DNA of 64,000 nucleotides from Cryptomeria japonica (lineage: Eukaryota; Streptophyta; Pinopsida; Cupressales; Cupressaceae). How positions within the stretch are numbered: the stretch's first letter is position 1; the number at the start of each line of letters is the position of its first letter. The stretch spans positions 139,527,361 through 139,591,360 of the forward strand of contig NC_081406.1 in the NCBI RefSeq assembly GCF_030272615.1, written 5' to 3'. The position numbers and the translations under genes were made by a program. The notes beneath the pieces were generated by a model. The model was not told the origin of the DNA. It saw only the letters and a program-made list of their open reading frames with translations, and searched no databases. Positions 10,816 through 24,300 of the stretch are shown piece by piece.

Positions 10816-11695
10816 TGATGCAGGAGCATCTGAGTAGTTCATCTAGTTGGAGTAGTTAGCAATGGAGTTGCTTGGAAACTTTTTGTGTTTCTTCATTTTT
10901 GTGAATTTAGAGTTGTAGATTTGGATTTATCATCTACAGATCATTGTATTAAACATATTTGAGATTCATGGCAGTTGGGTTTGATTTCGGTGAGATATCG
11001 ATTTTGGTATTGGTCTGGTGTTGGTGTGTTCTTACTGGTTGGTCTTGTGGTGTGTGGATCGAAGAATAATTGGGTTGTGGATGGTTTATGTGACTTGTGA
11101 ATCATATGGGAGTGTTGTTTTGGACCTGGCTGATGTTCGTGGAGGTTCACGTGAAGTTCTAAGCATTATTGGAGATGTTCTTGGTGATTTGGCCAACATG
11201 TTAGTGTTCTCCCATTTCACTTTGAACTGGTGGATCTTTGGCTGATTTGATTTAGTTGTTGAGGCTTGCAAATAATATAAAGAGAAAGTTTGGAGATTGA
11301 TTTGGGGGAATAGAGGTCCATAAAAGATTAGAATCAGGAAATATGTAGATTTTGGAGGATTGTGGTGTTCTAGTCTAGTGGACTGAGGTCGAGATCAACA
11401 GAGCATTACCATAGATAGATTTGTTAAGAGGATGATCTACGAATCATAGATTTGAGTTTTTTGAATGATTTTGTGATTTTGTGCTATGAATAGAATGGGT
11501 AAAGGCTGAGGGAATATGTAATTCATCAAAATAATATAAGGATTGAGCTTTGAGGCTGGGTTTTCCCTTTGAGGGTTTTCCCAAGGTATATCTTATGTTG
11601 AATGATATTTTTTGCTTTATTATTTCATGGTGTGTGTGTTATAGGTTGCAAGTCGAGGTTGTCCTTCATTGGATCTCCCTACCTTGACTCCATCA
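10816..11695 (+). repeat. 5' LTR of element B
   Basis: Aligns end to end with 12088-12966, with scattered substitutions and small gaps. It contains short frames in both strands that are not conserved between the two LTRs. Confidence 0.85.
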
Positions 11696-11697
11696 AG

Positions 11698-11709
11698 TGG
11701 TATCAGAGT
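11698..11709 (+). other. Primer binding site of element B
   Basis: TGGTATCAGAGT, complementary to the 3' end of initiator tRNA-Met except for the last base. It starts two bases after the 5' LTR. Confidence 0.85.
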
Positions 11710-12087
11710 GGGTTATGAACCTGTTGATGGAGGAAGATATGGTTGTGAACCAGTTGGATGAAAAGAACTTGAGGCAGCTTGAAAACTTGTTTAGATCGTG
11801 TCGAACGTTTAGGCAGTGCAAGGATTGCAAGTAGACCACCCAACCTAGGAGCATGAACTTGAGGAAGCTGACAGCTGGACTTGAACAGATCATCTAATTG
11901 AGGTAGGTTGCAAGGTTGTCTGATAGATCGTCGAGGAGAGGCAGTTGGAACTTGTAGTCAGACCACCAAACTTGAGGCTGTTGTAAGTATCTGTGAATAG
12001 ATCGTCGAAGAAAATTTGATGTAGCATTGGTTGTGGCATGTTGCAGATCAAGTGATGGAACTCACTTCTCAATTAACCCTGAGAGTT

Positions 12088-12966
12088 TTATGCAAGAGCA
12101 TCTGAGTAGTTCATCCGGTTGGAGTAGTTAGTAGTGCAGTTTCTTGGGGATTGTTGTGTTTCTTCATGTTTGTGAATTTAGAGTTGCAGATTTGGATTTA
12201 GCATCTGGAGATTGTTGCCTTAAATATTTTTGAGATTCATGGCATTTGGATTTTATTCCAGTGAGATAGTGATTTCGGTATTGGTCTGATGTTGGTGTGT
12301 TCTTACTGGTTGGTCTTCCGGTTTGTGGAGTGAACAATAATTGGGTTGAGGATGGTTTTCGTGACTTGTGGAACATACGAGAGTGTTGTTTTGGACATGG
12401 CTAATGTCCATACAGGTCTACGCAAATTTCTAAGCATTATTGGAGATGTTCTTCATGATTTGGCCGACATGTTAGTGTGCTCACATATCATTATGAAACG
12501 GTGGATCTTTGACCAACTTGATTTAGTTGTTGAGGCTTGTGGATAGTATACAGAGGAATTTTGGAGATTGATTTGAGGGGACAGAGGTCCATGAAAGATA
12601 AGAATCAGGAAAGATGTAGATTCTGGAGGATCATGGTGTTTTGGATCGGTGGACTGAGGTTTGGATCAGCAAAGCATTACCGGAGATAGATTTGTTAAGT
12701 AGATTATCTGTGAATCATAGATTTGAGTTGTTTGAATGATTTTGTGATTTTGGGCTATGACTAGCATGTGTAAAGCCTGAGGGCATATGTAATTCATCAA
12801 AATAATATAAGAATTAAGCTTTGAGGTTGGGTTTTTCCCTTTGAGGATTTTTATAGGGTATATCTTGTGTTGAATGATCTTGTTTGCTTTGTTATTTCAT
12901 GGTTTTTGTGTTATAGGTTGCAAGGTGGGGTTGCCCTTCATTCGTTCTTCCTACTTGACTGCATCA
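12088..12966 (+). repeat. 3' LTR of element B
   Basis: Second copy of the 880-bp LTR; begins TTATGCAAGAGCATC, with TG decayed to TT, and ends TGCATCA. GAGAGTTT just before it is the likely polypurine tract. Confidence 0.85.
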
Positions 12967-12971
12967 AATTC

Positions 12972-13720
12972 CCTTCAAAAGAGAAAATATTTATGGAAAA
13001 GACACAACATAAGAAGGACTCAAAGAAGAGTCTCTCTAAAAAATATAAAAGAACAAAACCACTTATGAGGAAAAGGTTCCCCTCCCCCTCCCCATCCAAT
13101 AATAGAAAAGAAGAAGATGCAAGTTCAATCAATATAGTGTCTCCAACAATGTTGATAGATTCCTAGCATTAAATTTTAAAAATGATTCAATCTTATTGAA
13201 CAACATTCCTCCTCTTAGAAAGAAATAAAATCATAGAAGTATATAAATTATTTTAAAATTATTAAAAAATAATATGATAGAAAAAAAGAAAGAAAAAGCA
13301 TGAATTCTCCAAAAAAAAATCATCTACCATTACCATGTGAGCTTCTCTAGTCCACGCTAATGAAGATGATAAGTTAGAATATGTTGAAAATAGATGTAGA
13401 ATACAATCCAAAGATGAGCATAGCTCGTCCAATTATTTCTCAAAATTATCCACACTTATGTCAAACTATACTAATTGGTCATGAGGGAAATGGACCAAAG
13501 CATCTAAATGATTCCCCATAAATTTTAACCAAGTGTAACTCCATAATAACTAACATAAAAGAGGAAATAAATTTCCTTAATAGTGTCCTCCAAAACTATG
13601 GTTTGTAACTCAAAAATATTTGGCAAAGGATCATCCCATAAATGTGAAAGACCAGTAACATCCTACTAAACTAAACTGAAATCTAAAGATGACGGAGATG
13701 GAAGTTTAACTTAAGTATCA
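12972..13720. other. Unassigned spacer right of element B
   Basis: A-rich sequence with short lysine-rich frames (12970-13166) that look like composition effects. No gene or repeat supported. Confidence 0.4.
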
Positions 13721-16130
13721 TGTGTTGAATACACTTGGATACTAAGAGGGGGGATGAATTAGTAATTAGTAAAAACATTAACCCTTTAATTAAAATTTAA
13801 AACCCTTGAACAAATTAGCAATAATGAAGATAAATCAATGACACCAATGCACAAGAGAACACTAGATTTACATGGAAAACCCAAAAAGGTAAAAACTATG
13901 ATGAGCGTTAATCCACATTATATGAACAAGTAAAAATGTCTTCAAGGCTCACTACCTAAAGAAGCACACAACTCCCAAAAGGACTTGTTGAAGAAGCTAA
14001 CTACCTCCAAGAAAGATACAAAGGACCTACTAAAATATTCACTATCTTAGAGCTAGATACAATGAATATTTTAATTACAAAGTATAATCCTTCAACTCAT
14101 AGCTCCCAACACTCTCCTTAGAATGTAGGTGTTTTTAACATGCTACCTCAATAAACCATTAAAAAATTCAGCTCCAAAAGTTTCACCCACACTTTTATCA
14201 CCTCATATTCACATCTTAAAACATCCACATTAATTCATACTCTTGAAACTAATTTGATCTTCTATATATATCCTTCACAAGATCTCAAAAACTCCAATTA
14301 GGCTGGCTAGAGAAAAAGACAAGGAATGACCTCAACAAGTCAACCTCAAAAAATTATTGGAGTGAAATAATTCCAAGCCAAGAAATGGACAGGACCTGAA
14401 ATAAATTATGACATATTTTCATGTATCTTAAGCATAAAACACCATGGAAATCATTATCCCAAGTTAGTAGCAAGGTAACATGTCAATGAAACGTGTAGCA
14501 CATAACCAACTGGCTCGAAAACATAATATCCAAATGAATTTACAAAATGAAGCTCAAACCAAGACATAGTAGGGCCCAAATACACTTTATCACAACCTCC
14601 AATGCTAACACATAACCCAAACTGCATAGCATAGCCAATAGAATAAGCTCAGTCTACCAAAAAAAAAAACACCCTAAGAACTAACTCCAGACATAATGCA
14701 ACACCAGAAAGATAAACCATTGTCATGCAAACCACATAGCTAAATTCCATGAACATCCAACTAAATTCCCAAATACTTCTTTCACACTGTCATGTTGAAA
14801 CTAGCTAGCACAACCAAATAGGTAAATAGAGTTTGTCATACCTAGAAAGCCAAGAAATGTGGTCATGAAATAGATCATCATCAAACATACTTGTGGTACA
14901 CCACATCACCTGAAATTTGGATTGAGACACTACATAGACATTATAAGTATGTCACCAATTTATGAGAGTAGAAACATCAATGCATAAAAATGTGGAGCAT
15001 TTTCCCAGCCAGTCTTGACAAACAACTGTATCAACTTAAGTTTCACCTCAAAGAAATTACCTGCAAACTCATTAGTCCATCATGAAAATATAACTCAAGC
15101 TTCAACCAATGAAACAACATGAAATAAAAATAAAATAAAATATTATACCTTCATGATTTATGTCTCATTGTGTCCTAACCCAATTGTTCTTAGTTGCAGA
15201 TAATTTTGCTCTCAGATAAGCAAGTGTGGAATGGACTGATAGATAATATGATATGCAAAAACTAATGTTATGATAATGATCTATGCCAAATTTCTCAAAA
15301 AATCTACAAATGCTAAAAAATGAACTCATAGATGCAAAGATAAAGACTCCTAATTGACTATGAGATTAGCTATTAGTTCCAAAAATGGCTTAGGAGACCT
15401 CTATTTATAGATTTTTTAGTGCATAAGCTTAGGTGCTAGAGATCAACGGTCATGATTAAATCTTTCTTTTTGGATGGCTATGAAATAAGAGGTTGAGATG
15501 TGAGAGATAAAGATGGAAGATGTTCCTCCTACACCTACAGGATGGAGGAAAAGATGGAAGGAGAGGCCAAGTGTCAGAATGCTCACCTTGACTGAGGAGA
15601 AAACTTGAGAGAATATAGGATAGTTGGAGAAGATTTAGGGATAAGAGGACAAGTGGACTCAACTCCCTCCAAATATGTAGGAAGCTTGGAGAAAATATAG
15701 GGAAATTGAGAAATGTGTGTACATACACATTATTTTATTTATGATTTGGAAGTTGGAGATAAATGATGTATTAATATTTAAAATATTAGTATCTTTAGCC
15801 ACATGATTGATGAGTTGGCAAAAAAGGAAGTGATGTGGAGATGAGGTGAGTAGGAAAAGGAGATTAAATAATTAATAAATTATTTAATTGATGAGACTAT
15901 ATGATAGTGAATAGAAGTTAATTAAATATTAGATATTTAATTAATTGGGTTAGAAGAAAGGGATATAATGAATTAATTAATTAACTATTTCAACTCAATT
16001 AATTAATAGAAGAATATGAAATGGATTAAATAAATTAATCTTTTCAAATTAACTATTTAATAGAAGAATAATTACTAAATAAATATAAAATATTTATTTA
16101 ATTGCTCATAGCCAATTTTATGTGTATACA
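13721..16130 (-). repeat. LTR of the outer minus-strand element
   Basis: About 2.4 kb, starting TGTGTTGAATAC and ending GTGTATACA on the plus strand. A tract that on the minus strand reads CAAAGAGGGGAAAAA abuts its right edge, so this is a 3' LTR of a minus-strand element. No partner LTR is in the window. It contains no convincing gene. GAGGGGGGATGAATTAG near 13747 and TGGAAAACCC near 13872 resemble parts of the copia LTRs elsewhere in the window, which leaves its class uncertain. Confidence 0.55.
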
Positions 16131-16145
16131 TTTTTCCCCTCTTTG
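16131..16145 (-). other. Polypurine tract of the outer element
   Basis: On the minus strand this reads CAAAGAGGGGAAAAA directly before the LTR start TGTATACAC. It closely resembles TTCAAAGAGGGGAAAT before the 3' LTR of the inner Tat element. Confidence 0.55.
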
Positions 16146-18485
16146 AAATGATGTTGAGACAATATTGTTTCAAAGATTAAATCAAGTCTTGATAGTTCCA
16201 TTGACAAAGATGAAAATCTTGATTGTGTGCCCCCTCACGAGATTGTTTGTGAAATTGTTGGAAAATTTGATTGAGTGATTAATCTCACAATAATTGAATT
16301 AAATTTCTACAACTTTGGTTGATGAAAATGTATGCTCTTTGATTACTTTGATATTTTGCATGATTTGATGATTGATAGAGTTTGACTGACCTCATGATCG
16401 ATGAGGGTCAATGATATAAACTCGAAGCTTTGATGATCTGATAGGATAGAGTTTGATTGACTTCATGATTGATGAACGTCAATGATGTAAACTCAAGATT
16501 GGATAGACTAGATGCCTAACCTCATTATGAATGAGCATCACTAATATGTGGTCAAAGAGATTGATAGAAATCTCAAGTGAGCAGATAGGATAGCTGATTG
16601 ATTGATCAAAGCGATTGATTGGATCAAGAACTGGTCACATTTTGTTGATATCATGTTACGGGAGGATCTAGATGTATTGATTTATCTAGGGGGGAGTGGG
16701 AGGATCAGTGAGGCCTACAACATTTGAAAACAGTGGCGCTCTTCATCCTAGTTGACATATTGATATAAGACACTGATTTGTATCATGGGACATTGTATTT
16801 TACTGATTATTTCTTTGATATTATTGTATAGTTGGACTGTTTATTGTTTATGATGATATGCAGACATAGACTCTATATGATGCTTATGATTCATGATTGA
16901 TTATACATGTTACTATGATGATGATGACCTATATGACACATATGCAGTGGTTTCATGGATGATGCTATGATGGTGTTCCTTTCCTTTATGTGTTATGATG
17001 ATCTATATGCCTTGATGAAATGATGATGATCTTGATGATGTGATGAGAGAATGATGTGATGATGTCTATGATTTACTTGATCTAATGATGATGAAAATGA
17101 TTCTATCTATGACTTGTATGATTTATATGGTGATGATGTTATTTCTATGATGCAATGATTTAAATGATTAAATGCAATGATCTATATGGAAAATGCTTAT
17201 AATGATGATGTATACTAATGAATGTTTATTTCTATTCCTTGATGTATATGCATATAATGATGAAATGACAAAATGATACTATTTAAATACAATTGATTTT
17301 AATTTTTTTTAATGTGATATGATGGTTGTGGATGAAAATGCTTATAATGATTAGATGATGAAATATGAATAATGATGATGTAATAATATAGGTAATGAAT
17401 CTAAATGTACAAATGCAATTAAATGAACTTAATGGATAAATGATTCTAAAGAAACCAATGATAACTAGATGTGAAGATGATAATGATAAATGAATCTAAT
17501 GCAACCAATAATGATATGATTAATGCAAATGACACTAATGCAATCTAACATGATTAATGCAAATATTTTTGCTTGTCCAAATATACTCAATATTTATTTC
17601 GACCGTTGATCTCGATTGAAATTGGATGAAATACTTATAATGTAACTGATAATGAATGCTTATAATGCAGATGATAATGAACTAATCCAAAATGATCTAA
17701 CTTAAATGATACTGCCATTCCTCACATGCTTTCTTGTAACAGTGCTTGATTTCATCATTGAGCTTTAAATGTTGTAAGAAAATACAAGCAAGTTGACATA
17801 ATGATTCAAGCTGACTTGAGTGCTTCTTACATGGATTTTGATATAGCAAGTTAATATAGGCAACTTGATATAATGAATCAAATTAACCTGAGTATTTCTT
17901 GCAGAATAGACAAGGATTGTCTCTTTTCATGCATGACTCGGAACGTCCTCCTTAATCTTTTGTCGATCATATCCTTAGATGAGTACATAAATTACTAAGA
18001 GATAAACCACAAAGAGCTAACAAAGAAAATAATCATGCCTCATCATAGCTCATCTAGTCATGGACATCATTGAGTTGCATAGGGTACATGATCAGAAAAA
18101 ATCAAGATATAAACATTGAATCATGTATGCCGCACATATATTCTCATGGTCATTAATTGATATAATCATATTATGAATGATCATTGATAATCCTTCATTA
18201 CTTGCTCGTTGAATCCTTTTATTCTGAGTTTCAAAATTCAGTTGTTACAAATGTCTTGATCTTTGTTCCCTTGTTGTTTGTCATCTATTTCAAAACCCTA
18301 GGTGTTGTTTGGTTTTTCTAATAATTGAATGTTTTTTAATTTTTTGAATATTTTAAAGGTGCCCTTAGAAAAAGGTTTTAGGATTTTGCCCCCAGCAAAA
18401 ATAAAATTTATGATGGATATATAAAGGATGATTCAAACCATGGTTGGATACAATGCTGATATGATTGATTATGATAAAATCCAAG
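16146..18485 (-). other. 3' noncoding region of outer element, TGATGA-rich
   Basis: No gene. Two imperfect copies of a roughly 50-bp segment (about 16379-16430 and 16446-16497, each reading AGTTTGA-TGAC-TCATGAT-GATGA) lie near the left edge. From about 16860 to 17560 the sequence is dense in ATGATG steps. It ends at the target site ATAGT (18486-18490) of the inner Tat element. Confidence 0.5.
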
Positions 18486-18490
18486 ATAGT

Positions 18491-19637
18491 TGTAATACCC
18501 TAAAAATGGTCATCTAAACCATGGGCTCCTAATCTCGACAACATCACCAAGGTCCTAACAAAAGGCAATTAAATCAATCTTGAGCACATTTTAATTCTTT
18601 AATCCTCAGATGTCACAAGGAAAGTGAATTACTCAATACTAATTAAATATTTATTTAATTAATTAAATCATTCAAAAAATCATCATTTTGATCAATTATC
18701 TTGTTTAATTTATTAAATATCTTTGCATATTTAATTAATTAATAAATTTTGCCACTAATCATGCAAAAAAAGGAATTAATTTATTACAAAAGAGGAATTA
18801 ATTACAAAGCAAAAGTTAAATTGAAAATAAAATAAAATAAATTGAATTGAGAGAGAAATCAAACTTGAGATATTATTTCTTTTTCTAAATTGAGATTAAC
18901 TTGGAATCGGAAAAGCAATTAATTGAATTATTGATTATTCTCTAAAATTGGAACTCAAATATTTTCAGAAAAAAGAAGTTCAGTTGCATTGAAAAGACTC
19001 TTTTCTTGAATAAATCAAAGAATTATCTATTTTTATCACAAATGCATGGAATTAATTAAATCTTATTTCTAATGCAAACTTGAACTTCTAATTTAAATGC
19101 ATTTCAATTAAACTATAATTGGAATCTATCTCAAGTTTAACTGTACCTGATTTCTCAATTATTTTCAATTAATTCTAAATTGAACTTTTTCATCATCTCT
19201 CTTGTAATTCTCTATAAATTCACCCTTCAGCTCTCATCTAATTTACCCCAGATATTTTTGAGAACACGCTTGGAGATTATTATTACACTAATTTTTGATC
19301 TGGAGTCATTGAATATATTGTGCTTTTTAGATTATTTTCATCCATATTTAGTTTAATTTATTATTGCTTGAATCCATTATTGTTTGAATCTTTCATCCAT
19401 TTTAGCTTAATATCATGCTCATATAGATTAAATCCTTTGCCCTGGTGTAGTCTAGTCACTAGTATTGCTTATAAAAATCTGAGAGCAATCTTATACTCAC
19501 ATCTTTTAGAAGGCAATTGGTTGATTTGTTATGGTTTTATTATTTATGATTATATCTATCTAACCATACATGTAATGACTTAGTTGAAGTGTTGTGTCTT
19601 GCAGATACAGATCCTTATTCCACTTTTCACACACACA
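18491..19637 (+). repeat. 5' LTR of Tat element
   Basis: 1147 bp, aligning end to end with 42167-43322. It is very rich in ATTAATTAAAT-type steps. By eye the two copies are highly similar, with few substitutions and small gaps. Confidence 0.95.
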
Positions 19638-19641
19638 TTTC

Positions 19642-19659
19642 TGGCACCCACTGTGGGGC
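19642..19659 (+). other. Primer binding site of Tat element
   Basis: TGGCACCCACTGTGGGGC, 4 bp after the 5' LTR. It resembles the TGGCGCCCACCGTGGGGC class seen in Tat-lineage elements rather than the initiator tRNA-Met site. I do not name the tRNA. Confidence 0.7.
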
Positions 19660-21697
19660 AGAAGACTACATTTTTCATCCTCCAAGACTGACCTTTTATT
19701 TTTATTATTTTTTCAGGTTTTTGACTTTTCAGATTTTTGGTCATACAACCTCTCCGTCATCTCATACGAAATTTCCCACAATCTAAAACGACAAAATTTA
19801 GGTGTCGTATGAACTAGAATCCTATATTGTACGAGCTTAAACTCTGTCATACGATTCTGTTTTTTTCTAGTTAAAATAACAAAAAAGAAAATTTGATTAT
19901 TTTGATTTTTTGTTCAAATTGATTATATTGTTGACTGACCCTGGTTGTTTATTTGTCTATTTAAGAATTTTTCACAGGCTAATCAATTTTTGCAGAATGC
20001 TTGTCAAAGAATATGCTTGTCGCACAAAGACAATATGACTACTCATTCGTTGTCTTTGCAGGTTGCCTTAGGAGAATTGACCAAACATCGTGTATTCTTT
20101 CAATTCATTTTTTAGGCACCTAAATTGCTATTTGGTTAAAGAACAAATTTGTATTTTGTGTTTTTAGAAGATTCTGAGAGGTAGGAGAGTATGCTCTTGT
20201 CTTTTTCTAGACAATAAGAAAACGAGACCCTTGAGGCTTTTTCTTTGTTTGAGATTTGTACATATTTAGCAGGTCTGCGCTCCCGAGGAGCTTAAAAACT
20301 CTTAAAGCCTTTATGGTTGGTGTGAGGGGAACGACCTAAGTGGGAATGGCTAAATGCAAAGTACTCCAACCCACTAGAAAATAAACGTGATTTGATGAAA
20401 ATCAATTCAACGACAGTGCTTGGGAATAGCTATCCTTCATACCTTCAGGTATATTAAACCTTGGTTTTTAAGGCTGGGAGACCTCTTAATTGAGTTTATA
20501 CCTCGACGCATCGAATAGACCCCTTACTAGATCCAATTAAAATTAGAAGCTACCCGGTTCACCTGCAAAAGGGGGATAATCTTTGTGCAAGAGAGATAGT
20601 AACTCTCCCAAGATACTTGTCATTTCGTGCCCCCATTAGCATTTGGAGTTGGATAATACGGCATTGAGAATCCATTGCGTGAGACCCAGCGATCATATTT
20701 TGATTAGCTATTGGGTGTGTACCCGAGTCTACAAGCAAAGGTTTTCTTCTCTCACAAAATTCTATAGGGCTTGCATGCTGTGGTTGGAGTTACTATTCAT
20801 ACTACGTGTTTTATGTGTTTTCATCCCTAAAATAAAAACAAGAATACCAAAATTGGAGAAAACAAGAGACAAACTCAGTGATCAAAAACTCTGTCCATGT
20901 CAAAACTAGTCTATCCTAAGTCAAAATTCTATCTAAAAGTAGTCTATCCTGGTCAAAAATCAGTCCATCTCAGAATTGATCATACTCAGTTGTCATACTC
21001 AGCTATCGAAAAACTCAGAATTTTAGTCTCTTCCCTGTGAACAATCATAGGAATCTGATCATTTATCATCCTATACCATATCCTGTGTCATATGAAACTA
21101 ATAATTTATCGTCTGAGCTCAATCCTCTATCGTACGAAACCCAGCAGTCTGTTGTATGAAGCTAAATCCTTTGTTGTATGAAACATAACTGCACTAAATC
21201 TTTTGTCATTCTGGACAATACCCATTTATTGTACGGTACTAGGCAGCAACTCATACGAAATAGAACTATTGTCATCCTGGAACTATTCAATTGACATCTG
21301 GCTCAATAAATCCTGTCATACAAATCTCTGGTTTTGTCAATACAGAGCAGTCAAACTTGCCTAAAAACAATTTACATCAAACATAGTACTGGTTATCATC
21401 ATCCTAAGTGTAAACAGATCAAGATAGTGTACCCCTACCATTTGTATTGCACGATTTAGTTGATCATCTTTTAGCTAGTTCAATCAACTACCTATCAAAC
21501 CTAAGTCACTTAGATAACGTCTTACACAGAATCGATCATTCCTGAAACCAAACTGAATCTTAGTCACTACTCTCAAATCAAATTAGATAAAACGTCCTAT
21601 ACAGGATAGATCTTTCTTGAAACCAGACTAAATCTTAGTTGTTTCTCTCAAATAATACGTTAACCAAACATCTAGCTCTGAAATTGATCTTGACCTC
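19660..21697 (+). other. Untranslated leader of Tat element
   Basis: About 2 kb with no gene. The stretch 20270-20640 has the less AT-rich, GGGAACGACCTAAGTGGG-type sequence usual in long Tat/Ogre leaders. Many copies of a degenerate motif close to TTTGTCGTATGAAA are scattered at 19740-19860 and 21050-21310. It ends at the copia target duplication ACCTC (21693-21697). Confidence 0.6.
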
Positions 21698-23224
21698 TAT
21701 TGGCATTATGTGAACTGATATAAGGACATAATGATATTGTATGTTGTCATTGATGTCAATATGTGATATGAAGTGAACCGACATATGTGATATGTGAGAA
21801 GAGAGAACTGGCATATGTGTGAACCGGTATATATGCCAAAGTGAAGCGGTATATTTGTTCAAGATGAACTGGCACATGGAAGCACTGTGTGATTATCGAT
21901 TGGTAGGTAGGTAGTTTCCACTTCAAGATTTCTGGTTCGAGTACCTCAAGCCGGTGTGACTCAATCGGTGATCTTTGTGTGATGAGTTAACAGTATAATG
22001 GAGAACAGGTTACGTTGCCATGTAAGCTTTGTGCACGTGAAGGATCTTGCATGAAGAAGACTATTCCTATCTACCTCGGGAATGTATGAAATTTGTCAAA
22101 TGGTGAAAACACATGATGGGTTATCAGCCGCCATGAAATCGGTGGATAATGGATGATGGAGAATGTCTTGAGATCGATTCAAGACTATTGCATTTAATGC
22201 AATATGATTCAATGGTCAGGATTGAACCGCTTGAATTGCTTAACCTAACAGGTTTAGGGTTTAGGGTTTTTGCTACCGACCTGTTTGTTTCCTATAAGGT
22301 CGATGTTGTGTTTCTTTCTAAGGTTCTTGGCAAAAGTTGTGAGTGTGTATCCAAGGGAAGTGATACGTAATTCTTGCCAAACCAAAGGAGAGAAGAGATA
22401 CCTGCAAAGTGAATGTGCAGAAGGTGAAGAGGAGCCAAAATGGATCTGCATTAGCATTGAGTGTTGTTACCAGATCATTGTAATTCCTATTGATCTTTAA
22501 CCACTTCAATAGTTGTGAAATCCCTTAATAGGGTAGCTTTAACCGGCTTGATTCAAATCCCTTAATAGGGTAACTCGAAGTTAATGAGTTCTAGGAAGCT
22601 ATAGAGCTCTGGAGATCCTTTAGCTATTGAGTTCTTGAAATCCTCTAACAAGGTAACCCTAACCGGGTTTAACCCTTAACCGGGTGATCCCTAACAGGAT
22701 CGGTTCCTAGCATAACCTATTGTAATGTCTTTAACCGAACAAGGCTCCTAACAGAGTGGACTTCTAAAGAGTTCAAAAAGTAGCTTGTGGGTATTCATTC
22801 CCACCATGGTTTTTCCCAGTTGGGTTTCCACATGAAAAATATGTGTGTCATGTGTGATGCTTTTGTTTTGTGATGCTTTGTTATTACCTGTTGAGCATAT
22901 AATGGTTCTGTGTTTTATGCCTGTCTACAAAACATACTGAACTAACTATTATAAAGATCTGATGATAGTTTACCTGTTCATGCATGAGAGTGTAATGGTA
23001 CTATAGTATTGAGCTAAGAGGAAAGCTTAGTGAGTGACCAGTTTATGATTGTTTTAGTTATTTTGGGTCTTACCGGTTGCACTTTGTTTCAACTAGTATC
23101 ACTACTTGCCAGTCATTTGGAGTATTGTTGTCAAACCGGTTTTGGACTATATTTTTGTTTGTATTGATTCACCCCCCCCCTCTCAGTATCGGTTTGGTAC
23201 TATTGGTTCATCATTGAGTTATCA
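21698..23224 (+). repeat. 5' LTR of nested copia
   Basis: Starts TATTGGCA (TG decayed to TA; the 3' copy has TGTTGGCA) and ends GAGTTATCA. Contains a cluster of short inverted repeats of the CCCTTAATAGGG type at about 22520-22700 and a C tract near 23170. Confidence 0.95.
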
Positions 23225-23226
23225 AT

Positions 23227-23238
23227 TGGTATCAGAGC
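23227..23238 (+). other. Primer binding site of nested copia
   Basis: TGGTATCAGAGC, an exact match to the complement of the plant initiator tRNA-Met 3' end, 2 bp after the LTR. Confidence 0.95.
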
Positions 23239-23293
23239 ACTTTAGGTCCTCTGTGTTGTAAGCTTAACTGCTTGAGGTAAAGATCCCAGTCAA

Positions 23294-24300
23294 ATGATGA
23301 AGAGGGAAGGTCCAAAGTTTAATAGGGAAAATTTTGGTATATGGAAAGATAGGATGAAGATATTCATCAGAAGCATGGGTGTTCAACACTGGAGTTATGT
23401 TGAGAATGTCTATGTTGTCCCTACCGGTACTCTCACGGATGACCAAAAGAGAGAAATTCAAGAAAATGGGCAAGTCATGGAAGCCCTCATTAGTGTTCTA
23501 TCTGACATTGAGTTTATCGATGTTCAGGACAAGGTAAATCCCAAAAGAGGTATGGGATGCTCTTGAAAATATCTATGGTGGTGATGAACATGTGAAACAG
23601 GCTAAGGAAGAAAGCCTGAGAGGGAAGTTTGAAGATATGTGGATGGTTGAAGGTGAGACCATTCAGTAGTATGGAATAAGAATCAAAATAGTTGTTCGAG
23701 AAATCAAGAGTGCGGGTGGTAAAATAGAAGATTCCACTATGGTAAGGAAAGTCCAGAGATCCCTGTTGCTGGTCTATGCAATAAGGGTTGCTGCTATTCA
23801 GGAGTTGAGATCAATAGACAAGTCTAAAGTATCCTTGGACTCCATCATAGCCAAGTTAACAGCCTATGAGCTAAATAGTTTCGATGGCAGTGTTCAAAAG
23901 ACTAAATCAGCATTTAAAGCCTCTGCTATACCATCCAGAAAAGGAAAAGAGGCTAGCACTAGTGGGGAACCTAGTCAGAGTAGAGAAATGAATGGTGAGT
24001 AGATTCTGATGGCATTTGAAGCTCTCCTTGCCAAGAAGCTTTCTAAAGGAACCAGTAAATACAAAGGTAAGCTACCTTTGAAATGCTTTTCTTGTAACTG
24101 GATAGGACATATTTCTATAAATTGTCCTAATGGTGATAACAAGGACAAACGAGAAAGGTTCAGGAAATTCAAAGGAGGAAACTGGAGAAATTGTTTTGTG
24201 GCAGTTGATGAAGGTGTCACAGATGAGGAATCAGAAGATGAAGAGAATGAAGACATTGTGTTTGTTGCTGTAAAGGAAGATGTGGCAGACAAGAAGGCTC
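23294..24300 (+). pseudogene. gag: copia gag (nucleocapsid), broken
   Basis: Begins with ATGATGAAGAGG 56 bp after the primer binding site. The N-terminal part (FNRENFGIWKDRMKIFIRSM) and the VWDALENIYGGDE-like stretch belong to the copia gag (UBN2-type) domain. A zinc knuckle CFSCNWIGHISINC (24089-24130, C-x2-C-x4-H-x4-C) binds RNA. An acidic D/E-rich tail follows. A frameshift near 23545, an in-frame TAG near 23668 and another at 24001 break it. Gag would form the particle that packages element RNA. Confidence 0.9.

Larger units (their letters stand above)
10816..12966 (+). mobile_element. Element B: TRIM-like non-autonomous LTR retrotransposon
   Basis: Two LTRs of about 880 bp (10816-11695 and 12088-12966) enclose only 392 bp. 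A primer binding site TGGTATCAGAG begins 2 bp after the 5' LTR. The flanks AATTA (10811-10815) and AATTC (12967-12971) are a target duplication with one change. The LTR begins TGATGCAGGAGCATC and ends CATCA, close to the termini of element A, so both may use the same parental machinery. The interior has no gene. LTRs twice as long as the interior is unusual, as classic TRIMs have LTRs of only 100-250 bp. Confidence 0.85.

Noticed and set aside
12867-13166. Lysine-rich frame of 99 codons
   Set aside because: It starts within the LTR of element B and runs into A-rich spacer; composition alone explains it.
15456-15728. 90-codon minus-strand frame rich in S, L, F
   Set aside because: Inside the LTR of the outer element with no domain and no conserved partner.
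22254-22500. Overlapping short frames on both strands, repeated at 28081-28423
   Set aside because: They lie in the copia LTRs; repetition reflects LTR duplication, not a gene pair.
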